Origin: Candidatus Sericytochromatia bacterium
GTDB taxonomy: Bacteria > Cyanobacteriota > Sericytochromatia > UBA7694
Direction of reading: 5' to 3'
Assembly: GCA_018780035.1 (NCBI GenBank)
Contig: JADMKE010000007.1
Span: forward strand, 62,001 to 126,000
Length of the DNA: 64,000 nucleotides
A model generated the notes under the pieces. It was not told the origin of the DNA. It saw only the letters and a list, made by a program, of their open reading frames with translations, and did not search any database. Position numbers and translations under genes: made by a program. Below, piece after piece: positions 1-8,925 of this stretch (its first letter is position 1; every line of letters begins with the position of its first letter).

Positions 1-1
1 T

Positions 2-358
2 GGGGCCTTTGGCAAAATCACAAATTCAGTGGTGGCTGACGTCTTTATGCCTCCCTTGGGATTGCTGACCGGTGGCGTCAATTTTACGGATATCAAAATC
101 CCGCTCAAAGCGGCGGTAACCGATGCAGCAGGCAAAGTCACCGCTCAGGCCGTGACGATCAATATTGGCACTTTTTTACAAACAGTGTTTGACTTCACCT
201 TGATGGCCCTGGCAGTCTTTGTGATGATCAAATTATTAAATAATCTCAAGAAAAAAGAAGAAGCCAAACCAGCAGCTCCAGCCGCCCCACCGGAGCCCAG
301 CAAAGAAGAGATTTTGTTAACAGAGATCCGCGACGCTCTGCGGGCAAGCTTAAAATAG
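2..358 (+). CDS. mscL: Large-conductance mechanosensitive channel, 5' end outside window
   Basis: MscL forms a homopentameric inner-membrane channel that opens under membrane tension and releases solutes during hypo-osmotic shock. The frame is open from base 2 and already reads GAFGKITNSVVADVFMPPLG, the conserved end of TM1, so the true start lies upstream of the window and the GTG at 29 is internal. A second hydrophobic helix (FDFTLMALAVFVMIKLL) follows, then a charged Lys/Glu linker, a Pro/Ala-rich stretch and the usual amphipathic C-terminal helix ending with EILLTEIRDAL. The periplasmic loop between the two helices is normal in length for the family. Identity is secure; only the first ~20 residues are missing. 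Confidence 0.95.
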   Translation, partial: GAFGKITNSVVADVFMPPLGLLTGGVNFTDIKIPLKAAVTDAAGKVTAQAVTINIGTFLQTVFDFTLMALAVFVMIKLLNNLKKKEEAKPAAPAAPPEPSKEEILLTEIRDALRASLK

Positions 359-384
359 CATCTCCAGGTCTAAAATCTGGCATC

Positions 385-412
385 AGCCGGCAGGGAGCAC
401 TCTCTGCTGGCT
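385..412 (+). terminator. Rho-independent terminator after mscL
   Basis: A 12-bp stem (left arm 385-396, loop GCAC, right arm 401-412, two G-T wobbles) is followed by TTCTGCTTTTTGAT. It lies 27 bases after the mscL stop and would end that transcript before the next gene, which has its own strong ribosome binding site. Confidence 0.7.
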
Positions 413-537
413 TTCTGCTTTTTGATCAATATCAATCAATTGGGGGCAGAAACAGCCCCCGTTGAGAAGCCCCAGACCTCAAGATAGTAAAAGCCCCGTC
501 TTTAGTCAAAGACCAGGCAATCGCTGAGGAGAAATCT

Positions 538-1917
538 ATGTGCCCCATTGTATCTGGCTATTCTGAGTCTTTGGTCAATCGAAACAGCTCTGTTTCAGAT
601 GCCGCCAAAGGTCTGCGTTCTGGCAGTATCGCCAGAGCTGGGCAAAGCTGGAGTTCAATTGAAACACAGGCCCCTCCCCAGGCCGGCCCAGAATCCACAA
701 CACTCCCCGAACTCCCCCTCTCCCCCGAAACAGCTGAGCTGGCATTTGATTCGGATTTAGGGGGACAGTGGCAAGGAACAGGGAGGGAACAAGCAGATTT
801 TCAACCTTCTCAGCTCGCTTTTGGGCTGCGCGAAAAAAATCAGCGTTTTGAATTCAGTCAAAGCCTCAAACAGGATTTAAAAAGTGCTTCAGCAACCATC
901 CCTGAGCACGGGAAATCTGGCGAGAGAAGCTATACAGCGGGTCATCTGAGTCTGGCATCCACAGCCCAAATCAAAGATGAACTCGGCAAAGAATGGCTGG
1001 TCTTGGAACAGAGTTTCAGTGCATCGGACAGTGGAGAGCAAGCGCGTTCGGGATTGGCCCGTTACCAAGCCACACAGGCCCTTCAGGTTGCGGGGGGTTG
1101 GTCAAGCAACCCAACCAACCAAAGTCGTAGCTTGGGAGTGGCGTATCAGCCCTCAACAGAAGAAGCACCCGATCCGCTTTCACTCTCAGTGCTCACCACA
1201 CAGACCGAGACAGCAGAGCACAAAACAGTGGCCCAAAACCTGCATTTGCAATACGACCAAAGCCATTTGACTTATGCCCATGAGCGCAGCAAGCCCCTTC
1301 AAACAATGGCAGGGTCAATAGCCCCCCAAACCATGCAAGAGCTTGGGATAGGCAGCACAATTCAAACGCTCTCTTTCGGCCTCAATCAACGGGAGACCAT
1401 CGCTGAATTTTTCAATCTGGATGCAGAGACGGGATTTCTCAATTGGCAGCTCAACGAAAGCAGCCAAATCCAGCTCAATCACAGCCGTGAAGTACTCAGC
1501 GAAGGCAGTCTTCCGGCGACAGTCAGCGAGTCGAATCAAATCACACTCAAACACAGTTTTGACCCAGAAACCAGCGGGGAATTGAGCTATCTGAACAAAC
1601 CCCAAGTATCAGAACTCTTTTCAGGAAAATGGAGCGATAGCCAATGGGAAGGCGCCTTCGAGCGCGAGCGCAATCACAAAGATCCAAGTTTAAACCAAAC
1701 CCGTTACCAACTCAGTTACGCCACTCAAAGTCTGCAAGAACAGCCCCTGGCAATGGAATGCCGCGTTTCACTCTTAGAACGGTCAAATGGGAAAGAATGG
1801 GATGGGAACCTGCGTCTCTATGGAACAGATCTTAAAGAATCTGCTTTTGAGGCCAGCTTGAACGTGGGTTCAAACACACCACCCACACTCAAGATCAACT
1901 ACAACCAGGACTTTTAG
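538..1917 (+). CDS. Unknown beta-strand-rich protein, 459 aa
   Basis: I do not recognise this protein. The ATG at 538 is preceded by GAGGAG at good spacing. There is no signal peptide or transmembrane segment. Residues 1-80 are Ser/Pro-rich and probably disordered. From about residue 85 to the end the sequence alternates polar and hydrophobic residues in short strands separated by Asn/Ser/Glu turns, as in a long beta-meander or barrel, and the last residue is Phe as in many outer-membrane barrels, but without an export signal that reading is weak. Its stop codon overlaps, in the convergent direction, the stop of the C39-like peptidase gene (shared bases 1914-1917). Confidence 0.7.
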   Translation: MCPIVSGYSESLVNRNSSVSDAAKGLRSGSIARAGQSWSSIETQAPPQAGPESTTLPELPLSPETAELAFDSDLGGQWQGTGREQADFQPSQLAFGLREKNQRFEFSQSLKQDLKSASATIPEHGKSGERSYTAGHLSLASTAQIKDELGKEWLVLEQSFSASDSGEQARSGLARYQATQALQVAGGWSSNPTNQSRSLGVAYQPSTEEAPDPLSLSVLTTQTETAEHKTVAQNLHLQYDQSHLTYAHERSKPLQTMAGSIAPQTMQELGIGSTIQTLSFGLNQRETIAEFFNLDAETGFLNWQLNESSQIQLNHSREVLSEGSLPATVSESNQITLKHSFDPETSGELSYLNKPQVSELFSGKWSDSQWEGAFERERNHKDPSLNQTRYQLSYATQSLQEQPLAMECRVSLLERSNGKEWDGNLRLYGTDLKESAFEASLNVGSNTPPTLKINYNQDF

Positions 1918-3002
1918 CCTGCAAACGAAATAATCTGGCTGATCCCTTTACCGGCTGCACGGCGGTTGTCCATGGCCGTTTGCAATTCTGCGGCTGTGCG
2001 CACCTGATTGGGGCCACGGGCAGGATCATCGACAATAAAGGTGCCATCGGGATTGACCCCTTTGATCACGGTATAGTGGCCCGCTGTGCCGCCAAAACCA
2101 CCGGTCAGCAGCACAACTTTTTCGCCTTTATCAAGTTTTGCCTTGATCTGGGCCAGGGCCTGCTGACTGTTTGCAGACAGCGATTCGGTGGTGGAGGTAA
2201 CCGTGCGGCCTTGGGCTGCGGCCTGTTTTTTGACAGCTGCGGCTACTTGCTCTGTACCAATGGCGAAGGCGCCACCTTCATTGCCACTGGTCGAAACACG
2301 CCCGCCCACCATTTGGCGAATTTCATGCATCGAAGGCGCAGGCAAACCCAATTGTTTCATGATCATCGAAGCCGAGGCCGGGCCACAATTGGCCTGAGAC
2401 TCACGGAGATGGGTTGCACCCAAACCACGTTCGGACCATTGGGAAGTATAAGCGCCTGTGTCGCCAGGGGCCGTGGGGGGATTGCCGACCCCCGTTGTCC
2501 CACCCGCACCAGGAGTACCCGGCATTTGGAAATCACCCGTTGGCGCAAAACAAGCACCGGGGCGGCCTTGAACGTCGACTTGGCAGTCAGATTCCTGGGC
2601 CTGTTCAGAAGAAGGCACCCAGGAAAAGAGGTTTTTGAAAAAGTCACCGATGGAACCAAAGAAGGACTTGTCTTCAACGGGGTTGGCGGCATCTTTAAAC
2701 TGGCTGAAGAGTTCATTCACCAATTGCGAGTCTTTGAGGCCACCGGCCATTTTCTCCAACTCAGCCATCTCACTTTTTTCAAGCACGCCATTGTTAAAAA
2801 AGCCCACATTGGTAAAGTCTTTCATTTTATCAGCCAGCTTGAGAAAAGCGGCCTTCTCAGACTCGGGTACATCCAGGCCTTTAACCAATTGCTTCAGGTC
2901 TTTGAGTTCGTCACGGGAGATTTTGCCATCTGAGGTAATCTGCTGCAGTTGATTGACAAATGTGGGATTAAGCGGTTGAGAGGGGCCGACCTGCATGGGC
3001 AA
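1914..3002 (-). CDS. C39-like papain-fold peptidase with N-terminal helical, EF-hand-like region
   Basis: The C-terminal third fits the peptidase C39-like fold: Cys206 in QANCGPASASM, His309 in GHYTVIKGV and an Asp at 325/326 in FIVDDPARG form a plausible catalytic Cys-His-Asp set. Residues 1-110 are helical and contain DGKISRDEL (25-33), which looks like a calcium-binding EF-hand loop or a degenerate relative. A Gly/Pro/Thr-rich linker (about 150-190) joins the two parts, with two Cys (140, 151). No signal peptide is visible. C39-like domains may cleave leader peptides at double-Gly sites or act as general thiol proteases or transglutaminase-like enzymes; there is no ABC transporter here, so a bacteriocin-processing role is not supported. 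Downstream, its stop overlaps the convergent gene. Confidence 0.75.
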   Translation of the reverse strand: MPMQVGPSQPLNPTFVNQLQQITSDGKISRDELKDLKQLVKGLDVPESEKAAFLKLADKMKDFTNVGFFNNGVLEKSEMAELEKMAGGLKDSQLVNELFSQFKDAANPVEDKSFFGSIGDFFKNLFSWVPSSEQAQESDCQVDVQGRPGACFAPTGDFQMPGTPGAGGTTGVGNPPTAPGDTGAYTSQWSERGLGATHLRESQANCGPASASMIMKQLGLPAPSMHEIRQMVGGRVSTSGNEGGAFAIGTEQVAAAVKKQAAAQGRTVTSTTESLSANSQQALAQIKAKLDKGEKVVLLTGGFGGTAGHYTVIKGVNPDGTFIVDDPARGPNQVRTAAELQTAMDNRRAAGKGISQIISFAG

Positions 3003-3079
3003 AACTCCTTAAAAAATATAAACTAGTCTCTTTATACCCTGCCCCAGTGAAATAATTCGGCAAGACTTGAAAAACCAGT

Positions 3080-4561
3080 TTAAGCTTTGTTTATTTTTTC
3101 TAAATCGATCAGAACTTGAGCTGTGCGGCTGCGTTTGTAACTGTCAATTTCTTTCAAGGCCTTGACCTCTCCCGCTTTGGCCCGTGTGACCATTTTTTTC
3201 TGATTGAGCGGAGACAGGTCCAATTGAATGGGGGGAGCAGCGGGAGATTCAGCAGAGGCGCCGCCCACTTTTTTACGGGCATGAAAGTCGGAAAAAATAG
3301 TCTGAATGTCTTCCCAGGAAGGGGAATGGCTCCACAATGCCTCTTCAGCCAAAAGATGCTGAAGCGGAAATAACGCCAGTTTTTCCAAAGCTTCGTGTTC
3401 TTCTAAAAGCAAGGTTACTTTCTTTAGAGCCAAAATATCTTGGGCCAAACGGGTCAATTTCCCCCATTCCGCCCAAGCCAAACGCTCAACCCGCAGCAAT
3501 TTGGCCAGAATCGTCGAAGAAGCGGTTTTGCGATCTTTAAACAGCGATAATTGCTGGTTGATGCGCTCGATCTCCTGTAAATGCTGTGCCAGGATCTGAC
3601 AAATGGCTGTCCAGCGTTCAGCCAGGGTGCGAATCACCGACTTGTGATCGGTTTCATAATGCTGTGCCACTTGGTGGATAAAGAGTTTGGCCAGGGTTTC
3701 TTTTTGGCGCAAGACTTGCTCTGGCAGAATTTGGGGGGGAGCTTCCACCAGTTTCTGATAGAGCCGATGGACCCGTTCAGCAAAGAGAAAGGTCTGGGCG
3801 ATCGCATCTTCGACATCTTCAGCGGGCAAATCAATCCCGATTTGCGTCAATAGACGATAGACATAGGCAATATCACTTTGGGTCATGAAATTTTCAGGCG
3901 TCGCCGCAAAAAGTGCCGCTATAATAAACTCCATGATCACCTGTGGGCTATTGCTCAAACGCAGCAGCGAAAGCAGTTCTGGTCGGAGCCAGTCGGTTTC
4001 GGGACTTTCACCCGATTGGGCAGCCATTTGAACATAGACCTGTTTGATCGAAGCCCTGAAAACATCCATATCAATCTGCAGGGCCTGTTTTTTGACCTCG
4101 GGCTTGTCTTCTTCAATCCCTTCGGCCCCAAAGCGATTTAAGAGGCCAGAAAGTGCGCCAAATTTGAGGTCAAAACTCTCATCACGGGCTTCTTCCACTG
4201 TTTTGCGTTTGGGTGGGGGATTGCTGCCCGGTTTTTCATAACCGACCCGGATCGTCTCAGGCTGGGTATAGTCAAACTCTTCCTCCTCGTCATCGCCCTC
4301 CCAATCATCTTCCCAATCTTCTTCAAAAGAGGCTTCTTGAGCATCCCGCGACAAGGTCTCTTCCTGCTTTGGCTCTTTGCCCATCAAGGTATTGAGTAGA
4401 TTTTTGGTTTCCCCGAGGGGAGTGTCGTCCATGAATTTTTTGGCTTTTTCGAGAAACTGATTGCGCAATTGGTGGTGCTGACCACGGGCCATCGGCTTTT
4501 CAGCCTTGACATGCTCTTCATCGGATTTAGAAAAATATTCGCCACTGCTGTCTTTGGCCAT
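3080..4561 (-). CDS. Unknown acidic helical protein, 493 aa
   Basis: No family recognised. The first ~130 residues are highly charged, with a strongly acidic run around residues 80-100 (repeated Asp/Glu/Trp), and look disordered. Residues 150-420 are predicted by eye to be all-helical, with Leu/Ala/Glu heptad-like stretches. The last 70 residues are basic. No membrane segment, signal peptide or catalytic motif is seen. It starts 2 bases after the stop of the AI-2E family permease gene, so the two are almost certainly co-transcribed; a cytosolic partner of that permease is possible but unproven. Confidence 0.75.
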   Translation of the reverse strand: MAKDSSGEYFSKSDEEHVKAEKPMARGQHHQLRNQFLEKAKKFMDDTPLGETKNLLNTLMGKEPKQEETLSRDAQEASFEEDWEDDWEGDDEEEEFDYTQPETIRVGYEKPGSNPPPKRKTVEEARDESFDLKFGALSGLLNRFGAEGIEEDKPEVKKQALQIDMDVFRASIKQVYVQMAAQSGESPETDWLRPELLSLLRLSNSPQVIMEFIIAALFAATPENFMTQSDIAYVYRLLTQIGIDLPAEDVEDAIAQTFLFAERVHRLYQKLVEAPPQILPEQVLRQKETLAKLFIHQVAQHYETDHKSVIRTLAERWTAICQILAQHLQEIERINQQLSLFKDRKTASSTILAKLLRVERLAWAEWGKLTRLAQDILALKKVTLLLEEHEALEKLALFPLQHLLAEEALWSHSPSWEDIQTIFSDFHARKKVGGASAESPAAPPIQLDLSPLNQKKMVTRAKAGEVKALKEIDSYKRSRTAQVLIDLEKINKA

Positions 4562-4563
4562 CT

Positions 4564-5685
4564 TTAATCGGCCCCCTGTTCCGCTTCGGCTAAAATAGGT
4601 TCATGCTCTGCCTCTTCTTCGGGATCAGCCAAATAAGTCAGATAGATATAGCGTAGCACTGAGCGCAAAATCGCAGCCACAGGCACACCAAAGAGCAGCC
4701 CCACAGCCCCAAAGAAATGCTCTCCAACAACAATCGAAAAGACGATGATCGCCGGATGCAATTCAACCGTATGTCCCAGAATTTTGGGATTGAGAAAATT
4801 GGCCTCGATCAGGTGAATAATAATTATCACACCAATCACGGCCAAAGCGGTCAGCCAGGATTGCGTCAGGGCAATAATCACCGCTGGCACCGTGCTGATC
4901 ACCGCCCCAAAGACGGGAATCAAACTAAAAATACCCGCGACAAAACCAATGGTGATCGCAAATTTGACCTTGAGCACCAACAATCCCAAGGTGGTCAAGG
5001 TGCCGTTGATCAAACAAATCAGCAATTGCCCGCGAATCGTGCCACTCAGATCGCGGTCGATGGCATGAACCAAGTCCAGCACCAGGGGACGATAGCGCTT
5101 GGGAATCAGCTGAATCAGCTCCACTTTAATTCGGGGCAAATCAATCAGGAGAAAAGCCGTCACAATAAAGATCACCAAAAATGTACTCAGGGCCGAAAAG
5201 AGCAATTTGATCAGGGTTTGCACATGACTGACCATGGACTCAATCTGGCCTTTTCCCGCTTTGATCACGGTTTCTAAGCCCTGATCGAGATAGGTCTCGA
5301 CATCCAGACGCAAACCAAATTTGGCATTGTAAAACTCGGCCTGCTGCACCAAAGAAGGCAGGGTTACAGCCCTGAAATGTTCAAGCTGATGGGGCAAATC
5401 CCGACCCATGCGCAAAACTTCCTGATAAAGCGGCGGCAAAACTATCAGGCCCAAAATTGCCACCCCCAAAAACACAAAGACATAGACCAGCATCACCGTG
5501 ATACCACGGGGCAAGGTGCGGCCCCAAAATTTCTGTTTGGAAAGATAATCCACCAAAGGTGCCAGCAAATAGACAAACAGACCACTGAAAATAAAGGGCA
5601 ATAAAATTTCGTGGATCAAATACAAAATACCTGCCAGGGCGGCAGTAAAAAAGAGAAATATCCAGCGTTTTGTTTTGGGATTCAT
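4564..5685 (-). CDS. AI-2E family transporter (PerM/YhhT-like membrane protein)
   Basis: This is a 373-residue polytopic inner-membrane protein of the AI-2E/UPF0118 permease family, whose members include the putative autoinducer-2 exporter TqsA and Na+/H+ antiporters. Several hydrophobic helices are clear (about residues 8-45, 68-92, 160-185, 215-310, 320-350). The family signature region PVFGAVISTVPAVIIAL and the terminal GHTVELHPAIIVFSIVVGE followed by GLLFGVPVAAILR are present. The C-terminus is an acidic cytosolic tail. Substrate cannot be told from sequence. It is the first gene of a two-gene unit and is divergent from uvrC. Confidence 0.9.
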   Translation of the reverse strand: MNPKTKRWIFLFFTAALAGILYLIHEILLPFIFSGLFVYLLAPLVDYLSKQKFWGRTLPRGITVMLVYVFVFLGVAILGLIVLPPLYQEVLRMGRDLPHQLEHFRAVTLPSLVQQAEFYNAKFGLRLDVETYLDQGLETVIKAGKGQIESMVSHVQTLIKLLFSALSTFLVIFIVTAFLLIDLPRIKVELIQLIPKRYRPLVLDLVHAIDRDLSGTIRGQLLICLINGTLTTLGLLVLKVKFAITIGFVAGIFSLIPVFGAVISTVPAVIIALTQSWLTALAVIGVIIIIHLIEANFLNPKILGHTVELHPAIIVFSIVVGEHFFGAVGLLFGVPVAAILRSVLRYIYLTYLADPEEEAEHEPILAEAEQGAD

Positions 5686-5760
5686 CAGTTCTCAGGCTTT
5701 GTTTGCGCAGATTTTACCAAGTATAGCATTTGGAGGGCAAGTTCAACCTGACTTGCCTGT

Positions 5761-5766
5761 TAAAAT
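5761..5766 (+). promoter_or_regulatory. -10-like TAAAAT just upstream of uvrC
   Basis: TAAAAT ends 6 bases before the uvrC ATG and no Shine-Dalgarno sequence lies between. A good -35 is not obvious. The spacing would give a leaderless or nearly leaderless mRNA; the same arrangement recurs before three other genes in this window. Confidence 0.35.
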
Positions 5767-5772
5767 GAAGAC

Positions 5773-7596
5773 ATGCAGCTCAGTGAACAACTCAAACACC
5801 TGCCATCTCAGCCCGGCGTCTATTTAATGAAAGGCCCTGAAGGGCAATTGCTGTATATTGGCAAGGCCCGTTCGCTGGCCCACCGCGTGCGCTCGTATTT
5901 TCAGACCGGTCGCCCCCTGCACGGGCCCAAGATCGAGAAAATGGTCGAATTGGTGACCCAGATCGAAACCATTCTGACAGATACCGAAGTGGAAGCCCTG
6001 GTGCTCGAAGAGCAATTGATCCGCCAACACCAGCCCCGCTACAATACGCTGCTCAAAAACAGCAAAGGTTTTCCATATATCCGCATCACCTGGCAAGACG
6101 CCTATCCCCGCGTCGAGATGGTCCGGCAGCGCACGGCCAAAGACAAATCCCTGTATTTTGGCCCCTACCCCAGCGCCAGCGCAGTCAACAGCCTGCTCTA
6201 CGCTGTGCGTGAGATTTTCCCGGTCGAAAAATGCAAAGACCCCCGCAAAGAAAAACAGGTCTGTATTTATTACCAGATCAAGCGCTGTCTGGGCCATTGC
6301 CAAAAAAAGGTCAGCTCCGAAGATTACAAAGACATGCTGCAGGACATTCGCCTGTTTCTGGAAGGCAAATCGCCGATCTTGCGCGAAAAACTTGAAGCGC
6401 GTATGCGCCAACACGCAGGTCTGATGCAATATGAACAGGCTGCCCAATTGCGCGATACCCTCGGTGCCTTGCAGCGCTTTATTGTGCCTGCGGGCAAACA
6501 AAAAATTGTCGGCAATCCCGAATGGAATCTGGATTTGATTCACATTGCCCGCAATGCCCTGCTCTGCCACGTGGTGGTCTTTCAGGTGCGCGAGGGCCTG
6601 CTGCAAACCCCGCTGCCTCACACCTTTGCGATTCGTCAGCAGGACGAAACCGCAGAGATTTTAACCCGCTTTCTCTACCAATTTTATTCGCGTGATATCG
6701 AAGTGCCGCCGGAGATCTTGCTGCCCCAAGAAATCGAGGAGAGTGAGATTTTGGCGCTGTGGCTGCGCGAAAAACGTGGGACCAAGGTCAGTTTGGGTTA
6801 TCCCCAGCGCGGCGACAAAAAAGCCCTGCTCGAAATGGTCGGCAAAAATGTCGAACAGGGCCTCAAAAAAGCCGAGCAAGACAGCCATTACGACCTGGCC
6901 GTAGAAGGCCTGGAAGAACTGCGCCAATTGCTGCAATTGGAACAGGCCCCAGCCCTGATTGAGGGCTTTGATATCTCCCATTTTCAGGGACAAGAGACAG
7001 TGGCCTCGCTGGTGGTACTCGAAAATGGCATGAGTGCCCGCTCGCTCTACCGGCGGTATAAAATTCGCAGCGCCGAAGGTGTGCCCAACGACTTTGTCTC
7101 GATGGAAGAAGTGGTTACGCGCCGCTACCGCAAGCTGGCCCAGGCAGGCTTGGCCTTTCCCGATCTGATTCTGATCGATGGGGGCAAAGGCCAAGTCAGC
7201 GCGGCGATGCGCGCCTTTGACAAAGCGGGACTGACACCACCCGCACTGGTGGGTCTGGCCAAACGCGAAGAGCTGCTGATCTTTCCCGATCGCAGCGAAC
7301 CCGTGCGCCTGCCGCGCCATTCACCTGCGCTCAAACTGCTGATGCAATTGCGCGATGAGGCCCACCGCTTTGCCCTGACCTATCACCGCAGTTTGCGCAG
7401 CAAGCGCACCCTCACCTCTGAACTTGATGGCATTGAGGGCATTGGCCCCCACCGCCGCCGCCATTTATTGCAGGTCTTTGGCTCTGTCGATAAAATTAAA
7501 GCAGCAGAGATTCAAGAACTGATGCTGACCGGGGGCCTGCCCCGCAAAGTTGCCCAAACCGTTTATAATCACTTCAGGAAAACACACTCTCCATGA
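5773..7596 (+). CDS. uvrC: Excinuclease ABC subunit C
   Basis: UvrC makes the dual incisions flanking a DNA lesion during nucleotide excision repair after UvrA/UvrB damage recognition. All expected parts are present in a normal-length 607-residue protein: the N-terminal GIY-YIG nuclease (PGVYLMKG...LLYIGKARSL, residues 15-40), the Cys cluster around 155-180, a UVR UvrB-binding motif near 205-240, the RNase H-like second nuclease domain (GFDISHFQG near 398, LIDGGKGQV near 468) and a C-terminal helix-hairpin-helix pair (GIEGIGPHRRR near 555). It overlaps the next small gene by ATGA and probably heads an operon with it and the M23 peptidase. Confidence 0.97.
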   Translation: MQLSEQLKHLPSQPGVYLMKGPEGQLLYIGKARSLAHRVRSYFQTGRPLHGPKIEKMVELVTQIETILTDTEVEALVLEEQLIRQHQPRYNTLLKNSKGFPYIRITWQDAYPRVEMVRQRTAKDKSLYFGPYPSASAVNSLLYAVREIFPVEKCKDPRKEKQVCIYYQIKRCLGHCQKKVSSEDYKDMLQDIRLFLEGKSPILREKLEARMRQHAGLMQYEQAAQLRDTLGALQRFIVPAGKQKIVGNPEWNLDLIHIARNALLCHVVVFQVREGLLQTPLPHTFAIRQQDETAEILTRFLYQFYSRDIEVPPEILLPQEIEESEILALWLREKRGTKVSLGYPQRGDKKALLEMVGKNVEQGLKKAEQDSHYDLAVEGLEELRQLLQLEQAPALIEGFDISHFQGQETVASLVVLENGMSARSLYRRYKIRSAEGVPNDFVSMEEVVTRRYRKLAQAGLAFPDLILIDGGKGQVSAAMRAFDKAGLTPPALVGLAKREELLIFPDRSEPVRLPRHSPALKLLMQLRDEAHRFALTYHRSLRSKRTLTSELDGIEGIGPHRRRHLLQVFGSVDKIKAAEIQELMLTGGLPRKVAQTVYNHFRKTHSP

Positions 7597-7712
7597 GCCG
7601 CAAGTTTCGCAAAAATTACAAAAAATTCGTTGTTTGGGGCATTATTGCCTCTTTGGTGCTGAGTATCATCTTTAGTTTGGTTGTCTCTATGGCCACGATT
7701 TTTGTACAATAA
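7593..7712 (+). CDS. Small single-pass membrane protein, 39 aa
   Basis: This 39-codon gene starts inside the uvrC stop (ATGA overlap, 7593-7596) and encodes a basic N-terminus (MSRKFRKNYKK) followed by one hydrophobic helix (about residues 13-37). Basic-inside topology suggests the N-terminus is cytosolic. Translational coupling to uvrC and a frame that ends just before the M23 peptidase start support a real gene. It resembles the general form of very small membrane proteins found in many bacteria, but I cannot assign a family or a role. Confidence 0.6.
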   Translation: MSRKFRKNYKKFVVWGIIASLVLSIIFSLVVSMATIFVQ

Positions 7713-7716
7713 AGAT

Positions 7717-8901
7717 ATGACATCTCCTTTCTCTTTTCATAAACTCACGTTAATCGCATCAGCGGGGCTGATGCTGGCGTTGTCGCTGTCTGCGACCGCG
7801 CCTTCTTTAAGCGCGCCTTCCAGCCAAAAAGTGCGCTCTCAAGTGCAGGAATTTAAGAACAACGAAGTGCGCATCAAAGAGCTGAAAAACAAGATCCAAG
7901 AGCTGGAAAAAAAGGCGAAAAACTCCAAAGAGAATATCTCGGAGATCCAACAGGAGCTGGAAAAAACCAAGCTCGAACTCGACAAAACCAACCGCCGCTA
8001 CGAGGTCGCCCACAAAGAGGTGGAGGTGATCACCAAACAATTGCTGCGGGCTGAACAGAGCTGGGAAAGCCGCCTCGATGCCTCGCAAGATCGCCTGCGC
8101 GAAATGTACAAATTGCGCCGCTATTCCCAGACCAATCAATTGGTCGAAGCCCAAAACCTCTCCAGTTTTATGCGCCGCCTGACCTATTTCCGCTATTTGG
8201 CCAAACAGGACCAAAACATGTTGGACGAAATGCGCCTGGCCAAAGAAAAGCTCGAACGCTACCAATACCAACAAATGCTCAAGCGCCAGATTCTTGGCAA
8301 AAAAGCCCACGAACAGGCCCAGGCCAAAGCCCTGCACGAATACCAAAAGAAAAAAGAGCAGCAATACCTGGCCCGCGTACAAAAAGAAAAGGCCGTCTAC
8401 GAAAAAGAGATGAATGCCTTAGAAGCCGAGTCACGCCGGATTGCCGAATACCTGCGCCAGCTCTACGCCGCCCGCAGCGGAGGCGGCAGCCGCATGAGTT
8501 CCGTCCCCCTCGGCAGTGGCCGCTTTACCTCGCCCGTACCCGGCGCGGTCATGACCTCACCCTTCGGCTGGCGCACCCACCCGATCTTTGGCACGGCCCG
8601 CTTGCACACCGGCATTGACTTTGGCGTGGGTGCAGGCACACCGATCCGGGCCGCCGACCACGGCGTGGTGATCGACGCCTCTTGGATGGGCGGCTATGGC
8701 AAAGCGGTCATGGTTGATCATGGCCAAGGTCTGGTCACGCTCTATGCCCACACCTCGGCTTATTACGTGACCGTCGGCCAGCGCGTCCGCAAAGGTCAGA
8801 TCATTGCCGCTGTGGGCAGCACAGGTTATAGTACCGGCCCCCACTTGCACCTCGAAGTACGCAAAAACGGGAACCCGATTGATCCACGGCCGTTCTTTTA
8901 A
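7717..8901 (+). CDS. Secreted M23 (LytM) peptidoglycan peptidase with coiled coil, EnvC/NlpD type
   Basis: The protein has a signal peptide (hydrophobic core LTLIASAGLMLALSLSA, cut near residue 28), a long coiled coil (about residues 35-265, Lys/Glu/Gln-rich heptads) and a C-terminal LytM domain. The zinc ligands of an active M23 enzyme are present: HTGIDF (His and Asp) and HLHLE (second His), with the TLYAH strand before them, so unlike EnvC it is probably catalytic itself and cleaves cross-linking peptides at the septum or envelope. ATG 7717 was chosen because it directly precedes the signal peptide; a longer TTG start at 7681 would spoil it. TACAAT (7705-7710) lies 6 bases before the ATG and there is no clear ribosome binding site. 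Confidence 0.9.
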   Translation: MTSPFSFHKLTLIASAGLMLALSLSATAPSLSAPSSQKVRSQVQEFKNNEVRIKELKNKIQELEKKAKNSKENISEIQQELEKTKLELDKTNRRYEVAHKEVEVITKQLLRAEQSWESRLDASQDRLREMYKLRRYSQTNQLVEAQNLSSFMRRLTYFRYLAKQDQNMLDEMRLAKEKLERYQYQQMLKRQILGKKAHEQAQAKALHEYQKKKEQQYLARVQKEKAVYEKEMNALEAESRRIAEYLRQLYAARSGGGSRMSSVPLGSGRFTSPVPGAVMTSPFGWRTHPIFGTARLHTGIDFGVGAGTPIRAADHGVVIDASWMGGYGKAVMVDHGQGLVTLYAHTSAYYVTVGQRVRKGQIIAAVGSTGYSTGPHLHLEVRKNGNPIDPRPFF

Positions 8902-8925
8902 ATCGGCTTTAAAAGTTGCCCAGGT

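Noticed and set aside
1980..2933. Long plus-strand frame (317 codons)
   Set aside because: It is antisense to the C39-like peptidase, which has a coherent domain, ribosome binding site and better composition; the antisense product is Cys/Arg/His-rich without any motif.
7681..7716. Upstream TTG start for the M23 peptidase
   Set aside because: It would place charged and aromatic residues before the signal peptide and overlaps the 39-residue gene; ATG 7717 gives a normal signal peptide.
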